Below are positions 29,140 through 39,979 of a stretch of DNA of 60,000 bases, piece by piece; positions within the stretch are counted from its first letter, which is position 1, and each line of letters opens with the position of its first letter. Source of the stretch: Tubiluchus corallicola (lineage: Eukaryota; Priapulida; Priapulimorpha; Priapulimorphida; Tubiluchidae); the NCBI GenBank assembly GCA_030141605.1, contig JAQGDQ010000002.1, positions 188,001 to 248,000 on the forward strand, given 5' to 3'. A model generated the notes under the pieces. It was not told the origin of the DNA. It saw only the letters and a program-made list of their open reading frames with translations, and did no database searches. Both the position numbers and the translations under genes were made by a program.

Positions 29140-31280
29140 TATATAGTTATGCAAAAGGGTTCGATATGTTTTTATAGTTATCTTGGTTCATGACCTGTGT
29201 AGTGAATAACATTATTGTCCATTTTTTTGGTCATTTTATGTACCATTGTCTTGAACTGTGAACCATAAACAACAAATCGCCTCTAATAAAACGTCATAAA
29301 AATGAGGGGTAGACGCGCCCCCAACTGGCCATAATAAAAATTTATTGTTTAGTGTAAATGTTTTTAACAAAGGTTTACAACAATTTTCTTCGAAAAAGTC
29401 AAGTGCACTCGAATTAAATATAATATTATTAACGACCTGACGTAGAAGGCCGCTTGATTAGTTTACTACGATGCCGTCAAAAATTGTTTAAATAAATTTT
29501 TATTTTGCTGTTTTCCAAATTAGCTCTTTGAGATTTAGTATTTTTTGTAAAGCAACTGTGCTTAATTAAAGAAATTAACCATGTACATTGTACATCCGTA
29601 TTCCATTTCTAACCGTTATTGATTTTTAACTGTAAATAATGCGTAGTAAATTTAAAAAATTACCCTTAGGCTTATACCTGTTAGCTTTATATGTACATTA
29701 CATAGTTACTAGAAACATAAAATTTTACTACTCACATAAACTTGCAGTGCTTAGGCGGCGAATTAATGCAATATTTTAGTTATGTGTTGTGGTTAATGTG
29801 AGTCCTAAATTCTAATAGCAAAATAATTTTGAAGCCGTGAAAATGTTGTTAACGTTAAAAACTGCTGTCATATATATAAAAATGTTAACTGTTTTGGGGG
29901 TAAGGTTTAAAATTAGAACCGTTGTTAATTGCTGCCTTGAAATTCTAGTTTATGCTGAAAGAAAACTTACCAATGACAATGATAAATTTAAAGAAATTTC
30001 TACATTACCTTAAAAAAACTGATTACAACTAGTACATGCGCCACGAGCATGATTGATTGTTTGCGTCCCAGACCACACCTCGGTGCTAAAAATATTTCTG
30101 TCTCCCATTAGAAAAGCTGCTACTATTCAACTTCTACTCTAGCTTAGCTATACGGTGGCAGAACAGTTGCAGTAGTGTAGCAATGGCAGTGACAGCAACA
30201 GCAGCAACAACAGCTACAGCAATACTATTTCAATGAGTAAACAAGTTAATAGGCCTAATGTCCGAAACAGTATAATTAATCACACTCTTGCCATATTAGT
30301 TTCTTCACTGGTAGACCATCGATTTTTGCGCAAAGCAAATAACAAGACAAAAATAAACAAAACAAAAAACAAATAATGGAGTTTTTGCATTACTGCAATG
30401 ATCACGGTCAAGTTTTTTCCCCTTACCTAGCAAAATGAATTTGTCTACTTAAATATACAAATTACACCGATTAATTAAAACTTTCCTAATTTACACAATC
30501 TCTTAAATTACACGTTTACCTTTAACAAGCATTGTTGATTTTTAATATAGTTCTGAAATGTTTTATATAACTTCCCTAGATAGTCACCAAAGATGTTCCT
30601 TCAGGCTGAAATTAGAATGCTACAAGATGACCGTAACATTAGGGCAGGTATAGAGCGGTGTTTCTTTTACTGGCTTTCTTAAGAATTTGAGAAAACAGGT
30701 TCGGCGACAGGTTTGAGACGACAATTCAAGCTAACAGGTTCGCGACAAGCTGACAAGGTGACTTCCAACACACGCCACGGTGGGAATACTACCCGTAGTG
30801 TATTACGTTCCATACAAATTAGAGACAGATTTACGAGACTGGGTAATAAAAATGCAACGCCTGCCAAATACTGTATTTTTTGCAAAGTCTTGACTTCGTT
30901 CATTTAATGCGGATCACACTTTTCTCTTTTCTAGTCCAATTTTTAGCTGAAATTGTTCTCGTTTGTTTTTTTTTGGAATTTGGGCTTTGTCAAATTTGTG
31001 GTTGCTTATTGCTTGATAAGTCCTAACTATTAACTTGATTTTGGTAAACTTTTTTATTTTTTCATTGTTTTTTGTATCAATTTTTCCACTGTTTTGATGT
31101 TCAGATAAACATACCAGTGCTAGCATCGGGATCTAGATTTGATTGATTGATTTATTGATCATAATTTTATTTCAGACAAGAAAGTCGATAGAAAAATACA
31201 ATACAATACAATTTGTAGAAGAATTTGGCCCATACGCTGATTTTTCATCATTATGTTAGGCATTCAGTTTTCTCATGTTT
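29140..31280. other. Intergenic, no gene seen
   Basis: AT-rich; a CAG/ACA-rich patch at about 30175-30225. Short frames near 30680-30905 overlap on both strands and have no support. Confidence 0.5.
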
Positions 31281-31289
31281 CTCACGATA

Positions 31290-31920
31290 CCTGAGACAGA
31301 GGCCTCGAAATTGGTATGGCCAGTAGTGACCTTGGACAAAACGTCAAGGACACTGACACTGGTCAGTTTTCGACTGCCATTCAACTCCTCCTAGTAATTT
31401 TAGTTACATTCAACTTTTTTCATAAGTATTTAGATAAATTGGGGTAGATGTGTAACTGGGATTTAAAAACTCGGACTCTTTAAGGACCCGAGTTAAGAGC
31501 CAAATTGCGATAAATTGAATAACTTACATAACTGACAGGGAAAACATTTGGGTAGGGTAAAACAATGATATGTTTGAAAAAGCTGGTATTATTTAAGGGC
31601 AGAAATAGAAGCCAAAATGTGAAAATTAGGACATCCAATTTTTATTCGTGTTAACTCGCAAACGAAGAAAAATATAGTCACGAAATGTGCAGGACATTGA
31701 GGGCTGTTAACTCGTAAACGCAGTGATATAGTCACGAAATTTATAGGGTAGATACTTGGGGTAGGGGGCCTTAAAAATGGGATGGTGAACAGTGACCTCA
31801 GTCAAAGGGTAAAGGACACTGAACATCAGTCAGCGTTTTGATGGCCATTCAACTCCACATAGGCCTTCGAGTTAAATTCTGTTTTTTTCATAAGTATTTA
31901 GGCACTGTAGGACAATAATC
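31290..31920 (+). repeat. Dispersed semi-tandem repeat, locus 2
   Basis: Two related blocks begin near 31290 (GGCCTCGAAATTGGTATGGC) and 31768 (GGGGCCTTAAAAATGGGATG), period about 480 bp. Each continues with a GTGACCT...CAAGGACACTGA stretch, GCCATTCAACTCC and CATAAGTATTTAG. Clearly related to 16735-17240. Confidence 0.7.
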
Positions 31921-33170
31921 TGCAACCACACTCGACCAAGTATAGTCAGGTGTAAACATGGTTACGGCGTTACGCTCGCGGGTTTATGAGTTTTTTAAAC
32001 CTTCACTTTCCCTAAAACCTAAATTTAAAGTAATTGTAGTTAGTAATGGCGATTCTGTAACGCGCCACATCACTCAAACAACTATCACAAAATAAAGTTG
32101 CAAAGGAATCACAAATAAAAAACGTAACGAAGAAACAGAACTATTATCAAATAAATGTAATAATATTTTTGGACACTTTCACGCAAATTAGTTGAATTGA
32201 ATTGAAAATAATTTGAATGCCTTAGCAGGATAATGTAACTCAAAAAATAAAACGATAATTATTACTCAAAGAGAACAAAAACATAATTAAACTAAAGGTT
32301 TTTCTAAATTTTCTTAGCAGCGTATTTGCGTAAATAAGGCAAGATTATCCCATTAGTCACTCTTCCATCACTATCCCAATTCCATAAATTGTTAATTTGT
32401 GAATGCTTCCGAGTCGTCAGCACATTTTTCAGGCCGTTGTTTTTTATAAAAAATTAACTCATATCAAATCTCAGTCAGCAGCATTGTTATTCAAAACTAT
32501 CTCTTTAGCTAGTGATGACGACATGTACACAGGCATCAAACAAACACTATTAGTAGGTTCTTACTGTGGAATTTTTGCGTTTGTTTATACCTATAATTTA
32601 TAGGTATAATACCAATTATGTTTGCCTATACTTTAGTTTTTAGGTTTGTGTCTCAGGCATGAAAAGAAGACAATAACATTCTTGTACGAATTGTAAGTCA
32701 ATGTAGTAATACTTATTTCACCATCAGCTGATATGCGGAATTAAAAGTAAAAGTGCAGAGACCGAACAGGTAGTGAGTGGTGGGCGGTAACCTACAATAC
32801 ATCACGTCAAAATTTCAAGCACACAACACAATCATTCAACCTACTCAAGTTTCCACAAAATATGAGCCAACCAGTTAATCCCGAATGTTTGAACCGCTAT
32901 AATCCTGTGCTTAATTTCCACGTATCCTGTGTCTATTACTGCTACATTATACCAAAACAAAGTACCACCGAAGTGCAAGTTTTTCTGTTGCAACTTAATG
33001 AACTTTTTTTCAATGACAATCGTAGGCACCTCTGCGCCTTGGAGACATAACCCTGGTTAATACTACATGAAAGTGATAGTAACCTAGACAGAAATAGACA
33101 ATTGAAATGTTAGCCCGGGGCTAGGTGAAACGAAATTTTTCTTTACTGCCCAGTAACCCGCACGTGATGA
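31921..33170. other. Upstream region of the deacetylase gene, no gene seen
   Basis: AT-rich; no supported exon. The core promoter of the chitin-deacetylase gene lies at its right end. Confidence 0.5.
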
Positions 33171-33175
33171 AAGCA

Positions 33176-33183
33176 TATAAAAG
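33176..33183 (+). promoter_or_regulatory. TATA box of the chitin-deacetylase-like gene
   Basis: TATAAAAG 58 nt upstream of the ATG, leaving room for a TSS near 33205-33212 and a very short 5' UTR. Canonical TATA promoters suit a tissue-restricted, strongly induced secreted protein (inference). Confidence 0.7.
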
Positions 33184-33240
33184 GGCTGAAGGGAAGCTGA
33201 AGAGAGCACTCAAGACACAAGAAGTGACAAGAGACACACC

Positions 33241-33280
33241 ATGAAGTGGTTCGTGATTGCAAGCTTCTGCCTTTGTGCTG
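33241..33280 (+). CDS. CDA: CDA-like exon 1 (signal peptide)
   Basis: ATG preceded by ACACC; 13 codons plus one base, donor GTGAGT. A 40-nt coding part carrying most of the signal peptide. Confidence 0.9.
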
Positions 33281-36277
33281 GTGAGTTTTGATCTAGTAAA
33301 ATATACGCTATTTTAGTAAAAAAAAAGTTAACTGTATTTCAAAAACGTAAATCGTTAGACAATGTCATATTAACAAAATAAATAGTACCAGAAGAAGCAT
33401 GCTTTCTGGAGTAGTTAATTAACAATTCTGTTTGCCTTATTTTTATTTAATTTTAATGACAAGGAATTCAATGCAAATTACTGTAATTGTAACTAGGCTG
33501 TCTCTAGTTTTCTGCTTGAAATCAATTTATTGTTTGTTAATTCTAAAAGTATTACACTGCAAAAATGTATTTGTTAATAATTTTGCCTATGAAGGATAAT
33601 AGTTGTAAGCCAAATCCCGGATTCGGGTACCGTCAGTTTAAATATACCACAGTTAAAACGCGCAGTTCAGTTCACTTTTGTAACTGTTATCTTTAGTTTT
33701 TTCGTGGCGTGTTGAATGAAATTTACAGAGACCGGTTTAATAATAAACCTACAAACGGTATTTTTTAAACTGTGTCTGTCGTTTCTTAAGTTGCAAAGGC
33801 TGAGTGTCTGTAAAGAAACACCTGACGTGAATGCCTAATGAAATGGCAACAAAAGATTAGACTGGTTCCAAAACAATATTTTCTTTTGTTTAGCCTTTGC
33901 TGGTCCGTCCAAACGCTTGGGGGTGCCTCTCAGCGCCGAGGATGACTGTGCGGCTGGGCTAGCGTTTTCAAGCGATTTGGACAACTGCCAGATCTTCTAC
34001 ATTTGTGATCACGGCTGGCCAAAGATCACAAATTGCGCAGGAAACACCATCTGGACACCCTCAACCGAAAGATGTGAGGACCCATACGACGCAGTCAACG
34101 ATGATTGTGGTTACGTAGCGCCAATTAGGCCAGAGGAGGTCACTCTTGCTCCAGGACAGATAAGTAAGTATCACGTACTAAACCTTACAATGAGATCTTA
34201 CACGGAGAGGCCAGAATAAAGTAAGACTCAAATATTATGAAAATTCGTTTATATTTTGACTCACATATATAGGGGGTCAACCTCTTATCTGTAGCACACA
34301 AAACACAACGGAACTCAATCGAAAATCTCCTTTCAAAGATGTGTGTTTTTATTTAGAACATTTCACAGCGGATGCCTCCTCAATTACTTCTGATTTCCTT
34401 GTGCCGCTTTCATAATCGATTTTTCTTGGCAGGGGTTAGTGTGCTATGTTAGAGTCACTGTGTGTAATTTTCGAGGATATATGCCCTAATTTAACTCAAT
34501 GCTTTTCTGCAGCTTTTGAAGGTGAAGAATGGGAGTGTATCAGTGGCGACCAGCGCATTGCCTATGCTTCTGTATGTAACGGTGCTGCAGACTGTGACGA
34601 TGGCTCGGACGAAATTGACTGCGCTCCTGATTGCGACCCCGAGGAATGCCAACTTCCCGACTGCAAGTGCAGTGGTTCAGAAATTCCTGGAGGACTCCTC
34701 CCAGATGACATTGGTCAGATGGTAATTATTGCTTGGGACGAAGCTGTAAGGGTTGAGGACTACTCTCACTTGTACCAACAGGTCTTCCAAAAGATTGGTG
34801 CCAACAGACGACGTGAGCCAAGAAGGAACCCTGATGGATGTCCAGCTGTTGGCACGTTCTTTGTCAGTCATCAGTTCACTGACTATGCAGCTCTGCAGAG
34901 CTTGTACGGTCAAGGACACGAAATTGCTGTACACTCCATCAGGTAAGGAAAGCCCTTTCTTTGTAATAATTAAAATAAATAAATCTTGCCAGTTATAAAG
35001 TAAACATATAAAGTAGGCTTATAGAGAATTTCTTTGCATTTTTTATTTTCTAAGCTGATAGTAGTAAAATAAAATGTAAATGAATAAAATGACGTGTCTT
35101 TCATCCTTGAAGGTAAGCAGAAGACTAATATGTTGTGTAAAATAAGTAACTCAATGTTTATTGTTTGTTTCAGTAAAACCTTGCCAGCTGATTACTTTAG
35201 AGAACTTGACATGGCCGGCAATGCTGCGGAATACGCTGGAGGTCGCCGCATCATGAATGAACTGGCTTTCATCCCAGAAAGTTCCGTTGTAGGTTCCCGA
35301 GCTGCTTACCTCCAAACCAGTGGAGACTCATACATCCGGGCGCTTGCCAACAATGGCTTCCAGTGGGATTCCTCTTACCCCACTGCTATGATAGACCCAC
35401 CCGCCTGGCCCGCCTCTTATCATTACAAGCAAGTAACTGGCTGTTCAGTTGCTCCTTGCCCAACTGGCTCTACTCCACTTATGTGGAACTTCCCTCTTGT
35501 GGATTTTTTTGATACCAACGACACTCTTTGTGCCAATGTTGATAGCTGCTACTTCCCATTGGACAGGGAAGAAGCAAAAGAGTTGCTGAGTTCAAACTTT
35601 GATCGTCACTACAGAAATAACAAGGCTCCTTTCACACTGAATCTCCGTGATAGGTAATGTGAAACATTTTTTCGCACTTCCTCTTTTATTGTAGAATTTT
35701 ACCGCTTTACCTATCAGTTATACATTTCATTGATAAGCTAGTTAATAATGATATTCTTAGTGAACAAGAATATCTAAAAATGATGGCTAGTCATTTAGTT
35801 TTAAAATGGATTGTAACTCATACTTAGCATATAATTTTGGCATAAGTTCAAAAGCTCATGATGCAGTAATACATTAATTTTTGAATTAATTGTAAAAAAG
35901 CAACCCCGTTAGAAGAAAAAGACTTCAAAGATACATACACTGATGAAATAAATTAATTTAATTTTTTTGCTCTTAGATGGTTTTACAATGATGGTTACCA
36001 CAATTTAGAAGCTCTACAGGAATTTATGGATGAGATTGAAGCCATGGATGATGTATTCATCGTCACTTACAGTCAAGCCTTAGAGTGGATCAAGAACCCA
36101 GTACCTCTCTCCCAGATGAGTTTTGAGTGTGACTACAGCGATCGCGTTCAGCTCTGTGATAACATCAATCTCTGCAGCTATTTCAATATCACTTATCAGC
36201 CAAACAGTGAGGACCATCCCGGAGACAGGTTCTTCCAGACATGCGCAGAATGCCCAGAAGAATATCCATGGGTATAA
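33241..36277 (+). CDS. CDA: Secreted CBM14-LDLa-chitin deacetylase-like protein, catalytic residues altered
   Basis: Five exons (33241-33280, 33894-34163, 34513-34942, 35174-35653, 35977-36277) give 506 residues. Residues 1-16 are a signal peptide (MKWFVIASFCLCAAFA). Residues 32-85 hold six cysteines of a CBM14 chitin-binding (peritrophin-A) domain. Residues 105-140 are an LDLa repeat with the CDDGSDEIDC calcium cage, but C1 and C3 are absent. A carbohydrate-esterase-4 domain with the C-terminal TCAECPEEYPW block of animal deacetylases follows. In working relatives the enzyme removes acetyl groups from chitin in extracellular matrices. Here motif 1 reads WDEAV (metal Asp to Glu180), motif 2 HSISK (metal His to Lys248), motif 3 SRAAY, and the catalytic His of the FHxxW motif is Arg405. 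Likely a chitin-binding pseudoenzyme; the lack of activity is inference. Confidence 0.94.
33894..34163 (+). CDS. CDA: CDA-like exon 2 (CBM14 domain)
   Basis: Acceptor TTTTGTTTAG, donor GTAAGT, phase 1 both ends. Encodes the end of the signal peptide, a K-R dibasic and the six-cysteine chitin-binding domain (C32, C45, C51, C61, C74, C85). Confidence 0.93.
34513..34942 (+). CDS. CDA: CDA-like exon 3 (LDLa and start of CE4 domain)
   Basis: Acceptor TTTTCTGCAG, donor GTAAGG, phase 1 in and phase 2 out. Carries the LDLa repeat, the linker LPDCKCSGSEIPGG shared with arthropod deacetylases, and motifs 1 and 2. An upstream ATG (34446) in the same frame is not used: extending to the previous AG brings in a stop. 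Confidence 0.93.
35174..35653 (+). CDS. CDA: CDA-like exon 4 (CE4 core)
   Basis: Acceptor TTGTTTCAG, donor GTAATG, phase 2 both ends. Carries SRAAYLQ and FQWDSSYP (motifs 3 and 4) and ends APFTLNLRD. Confidence 0.93.
35977..36277 (+). CDS. CDA: CDA-like exon 5 (terminal)
   Basis: Acceptor TTGCTCTTAG; begins with the last base of Arg407 and W408; ends YPWV and TAA. The cysteine-rich C-terminal block is conserved with animal CDAs. Confidence 0.93.
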
Positions 36278-36284
36278 GCAACAA

Positions 36285-36290
36285 AATAAA
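36285..36290 (+). terminator. Poly(A) signal AATAAA of the CDA-like gene
   Basis: AATAAA 8 nt after the stop codon. A second AATAAA near 36521 would give a longer 3' UTR. Confidence 0.6.
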
Positions 36291-36299
36291 ATTGAACGT

Positions 36300-36960
36300 A
36301 TTTAAAAAGGCAAACTGTAGGATATACTCTGCTGTGTCTATTGTAGTAGTGTTAATTTAACGCATAGATGTACAGGCTCTCCTGTGTAAATAATGACCTA
36401 CAAACAGAAGTTAGTAATTATTTTTCGTAGAATCAACTTTTGGATCGTAGTTTGTAGTAGCTTGCCGTAAATATATATAAAACATGTGAACAGAAACTAG
36501 GCTGTGTACAAGTTTTTTTAATAAAGTTTACAAACTTGCTACACAACAAAAATTGTTTCGAAAATTGGCAGGCGTAATTAAATGGTGTGAGTAAAATGAT
36601 TTTAGAATGGCTAACCCATGCATTTATAGAATTTTTGTTTACTTTAGTTAAATAAAGACTTTGTCGAGTAAATCAATTCAAGAAATCGTAAATTACATAG
36701 ACCAATAACAATAAATCACCAGACTTAGTTGTCTCGCTGCATTAGCTGCTATACTACTAAAATGCTCTTATGAATATAATATGTACAAAGCATAACGTTT
36801 ATAAAGTGTAATTTTGCATTTGAAATAAAGCAAGTAATTTTGTACAAAAATGTTAGTATTTGTCGTTGAATTCAAAAAAGTACATGTTTCCTGTTACAAT
36901 ATCACTACTAGAGCTTTATAAGCATGTGCGTATTCTAGACAAAAACTCTGAACCGACTAG
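36300..36960. other. 3' flank of the CDA-like gene, no gene seen
   Basis: AT-rich; alternative poly(A) signals possible; otherwise nothing recognised. Confidence 0.5.
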
Positions 36961-36965
36961 TTTCA

Positions 36966-37330
36966 GAATAGCGAGTTTTCTTGCGTTTACGTAGCGTCCG
37001 GATGTCTATGCGTTTCCACATGCGGAATAGCTGCTGAAGTCAATAGGCATAGCTGCTGAAAAAAAAAAACGCATACGCAGGCTGCATAAACGGGTGCATT
37101 GAAAACAATATAAACCGATTTTATCTATTCCGCACCCAAAACGTATGCGTATCCAGATGTTACGTAAGCGCCATTTAACTCGCTATTCGCCAAGTTACTC
37201 GCAAGCGTGTTCAATTAGTTCAGAGAGTTTGCAACTTCTTGTCGACAGTAACTCTAAAGCAGTTCACACTTGTGAGTTTGCTGTCAGAGAGAAAATTCGC
37301 GACAGAAAACTCGCTAGTCTGAACGTACCG
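36966..37330. mobile_element. MITE-like composite, copy 2
   Basis: Left end AGAATAGCGAGTTTTCTTGC and right end AGAAAACTCGCTAGTCTGAA are inverted. An inner palindrome spans about 36980-37188: GCGTTTACGTAGCGTCCGG and a TGCGGAATAG block are mirrored by TATTCCGCA and ATGTTACGTAAGCGCC. The right third (37190-37330, minus) is homologous to copy 1 at 2424-2660. No open frame of note. Confidence 0.65.
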
Positions 37331-37334
37331 TTAG

Positions 37335-39745
37335 ACTAAAGAAGCAAGAACACTGCAAAATAAAGTTATAGTGAATCCATTTTTCAATAGGCGGTATTAA
37401 AAAATGGTAAAGAGCAGCACACACTGCTTTGTTTTCGTCAATTTATACAGCACAACACTTAACCACGAAGAAAAATGAATCAAAATAGGAAAAGACAAAC
37501 TTTCACAACAAAAGAGTGATGATGTAAATACACTGGAACATTATTTTAAAATTTTTCTCAAAGTGCAGTACGTAGCTGAATTTCTCAAACTGACGTTTTC
37601 CTTTACCTCAGTAATACCTGGAATTCACTCCATTAGGGAAACGCCCAGGTATTCCGTAAGATTGATTTAAACTGTAAAATTTCTGCTGCAACTGCCAGTG
37701 GAACCATTTAAGAGGTGATCCTAACGCAAACAGCATCATGTTTTATTACTTAACAGCAGGCATTTGTCGCCTGCAGGGACAGTTACTACATTATTCGTCA
37801 TAACCTCTGATACACAAGCGCAGCCGCAGGTGTTAGAACTGCTTCAAACGCTCTAAATATTTTTACCGAAGTTCTAATTACGTTATTTTGGTCGACACCC
37901 TCCGATCGACAAAATGATCCACCTCTGAATTATTTCAGCAGGCGATTCTCTTTCCTTGCGGCGAGAAGATCCGCATAATGCCCAAGGACGCTTGGTTCAT
38001 TCGTTTCACATTAAAAGTTCCTTGTGGACATGCCTACAAGGTGACAGTAATTGATGGCGTTTATGTACAGATAATGATATTCTGTTAATAATGACGTTGG
38101 ACTTAAACAGTTACTTGCACTGCAATGAATAAAACAACTTTGGGACACGTGTGTTTCACTAGAGGGTATTTGTTGTGAATTAGTATTACTGATTAGTGTT
38201 GTATGTTAATTGCTGTTATAGTAATGCAGTTATTAGTGCGATAAGCATGTAGATGTTTTCGGTATTGCATAACAAACTTGTTTACGTTTTCTGGTACGCC
38301 ACCTCATAGGTTATTAATTACCACGCAACAAATCTTTTTCAGCAACAAACTACCAGTTTTTGCTGAATACATGTTATTAGAAGCTCTCTGAACATAATCT
38401 GTATTACATACATGGCACATTAGATCTTTTTCAGATTCTTTTCATTCCTTGGCTCATTCCTTGGATATACTCCGCGCTGAAAACATTTATCTTTTTTGAA
38501 GCAACTAATTTATTATTGTACTTGGTGCTCTGTACTTGATATGATAGTGTGGCTCATGAAGCACTGATATGTTCTGGACGGGTGATGGTGCACTAGTAGC
38601 CATCTTGATTGCTGGAACACAGCCATATTGTGTTGCTGTTGGTGGAGCATTACCTATATCTAGTTGGACATTGGTTCATATCTAGTGTGGGGCGATGTGT
38701 TGAGGAGTAACATCGGACACAACACACTTTCTAACACAGGGGAAGGATACTGATCAACTAGATTGCATAGTGTACGATTTAGCCATAAACCTGATCTTTT
38801 CATATATATATTTACTTTGAATTAATAGATTGGAGCTGTTTATTATTGAGCTATGATCTGGTGTAGAATTGTTGACACATGTGTTTATTTGAGGCTATGT
38901 CACGTGACAGTCTGCAGTACTAACATGTAAATACTATTAAGCTCACACTTTTTCTAGATGTTTTCTAAAAACCGAACCTCATTTTGACTCAGAGTTTATA
39001 GGGTTACATAATAATATATTACGCAGCTATCACGATTTTTTAAAACTCTTTCACTTAAGGCTTATAAATGTTCGAAAATAACTGCTTTTCGGTTAAATTG
39101 TCAAGGTCTAGCAAGTAAAAATGTCAATACGACTAATAAATTTATTAAAAAAGCAAAAGTTGAATGAGAGAGGTGGCACACTCGGTCACGTGCCTAAGAA
39201 CCTTATTTTGGGGCGGTAATGATTAACACCAAAGCAAGTAAGGCTGAAAAAATCTCTCATTAAAGTCCTCAGATGGCTTAAAAGTTTCAAATATGTTATT
39301 AATTGGTGGAGTTTGCCAATTAAATATTTAGGCCTTTAAGAACAAGTACGTTACGCTCACTGAATATTTCGTTGCAGCAGCCAACAGACCAAACGCAGTG
39401 TATTTTTCCTTTAACTGTAATTTTGGATTTGCTTTAACGTGTACACTAATTGCTAAAAGATTTCGTCGTGCATTGGCATAGCATTTAAAAATCAGCGAGA
39501 AAGTTTGCATTTTCTTAATAACACTTTGGGTTACATTATTTTTTTAACATATACGCACGTATATTGCCTATCTCAAACGTGCCTCTTGAAAAAACTAAAC
39601 AAGCTGCGGGTTGGCTCACTTATTTCAAAAGTCCACGAGTATTAGCAACTGCCGCCAAACACATTGGTCTATCGCTCCGCCTCAGCTGTAACGTAAGCAC
39701 GCTCAGCGGCTTTCGGGACAACGGCTCACGCTGAACAACAACTGT
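37335..39745. other. Intergenic, no gene seen
   Basis: About 2.4 kb of mixed composition. Short open frames lack homology or splice sites. Confidence 0.5.
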
Positions 39746-39751
39746 CTCAAC

Positions 39752-39973
39752 TAGACTAGACTAGACTAGACTAGACTAGATTAGACTAGACTAGACTAGA
39801 CTAGACTAGACTAGACTAGACCAGACCAGACTAGACTAGATTAGACTAGACTAGACTAGACTAGACTAGACTAGACTAGACTAGACTAGACTAGACTAGA
39901 CTAGACTAGACTAAACTAAACTAAACTAAACTAAACTAAACTAAAACTAAAACTAAACTAAACTAAACTAAAC
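39752..39973. repeat. (CTAGA)n passing into (CTAAA)n
   Basis: About 160 bp of CTAGA pentamers with rare TTAGA and CCAGA variants, switching abruptly at about 39912 to CTAAA pentamers with two 6-bp slips. A short ACTAAACTAAACT piece recurs near 40640. Confidence 0.92.
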
Positions 39974-39979
39974 AGCATA

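Noticed and set aside
34446-34512. ATG at 34446 extending the LDLa exon
   Set aside because: The TTTTCTGCAG acceptor at 34512 gives the correct phase with exon 2; the longer form would need an exon start that includes a stop.
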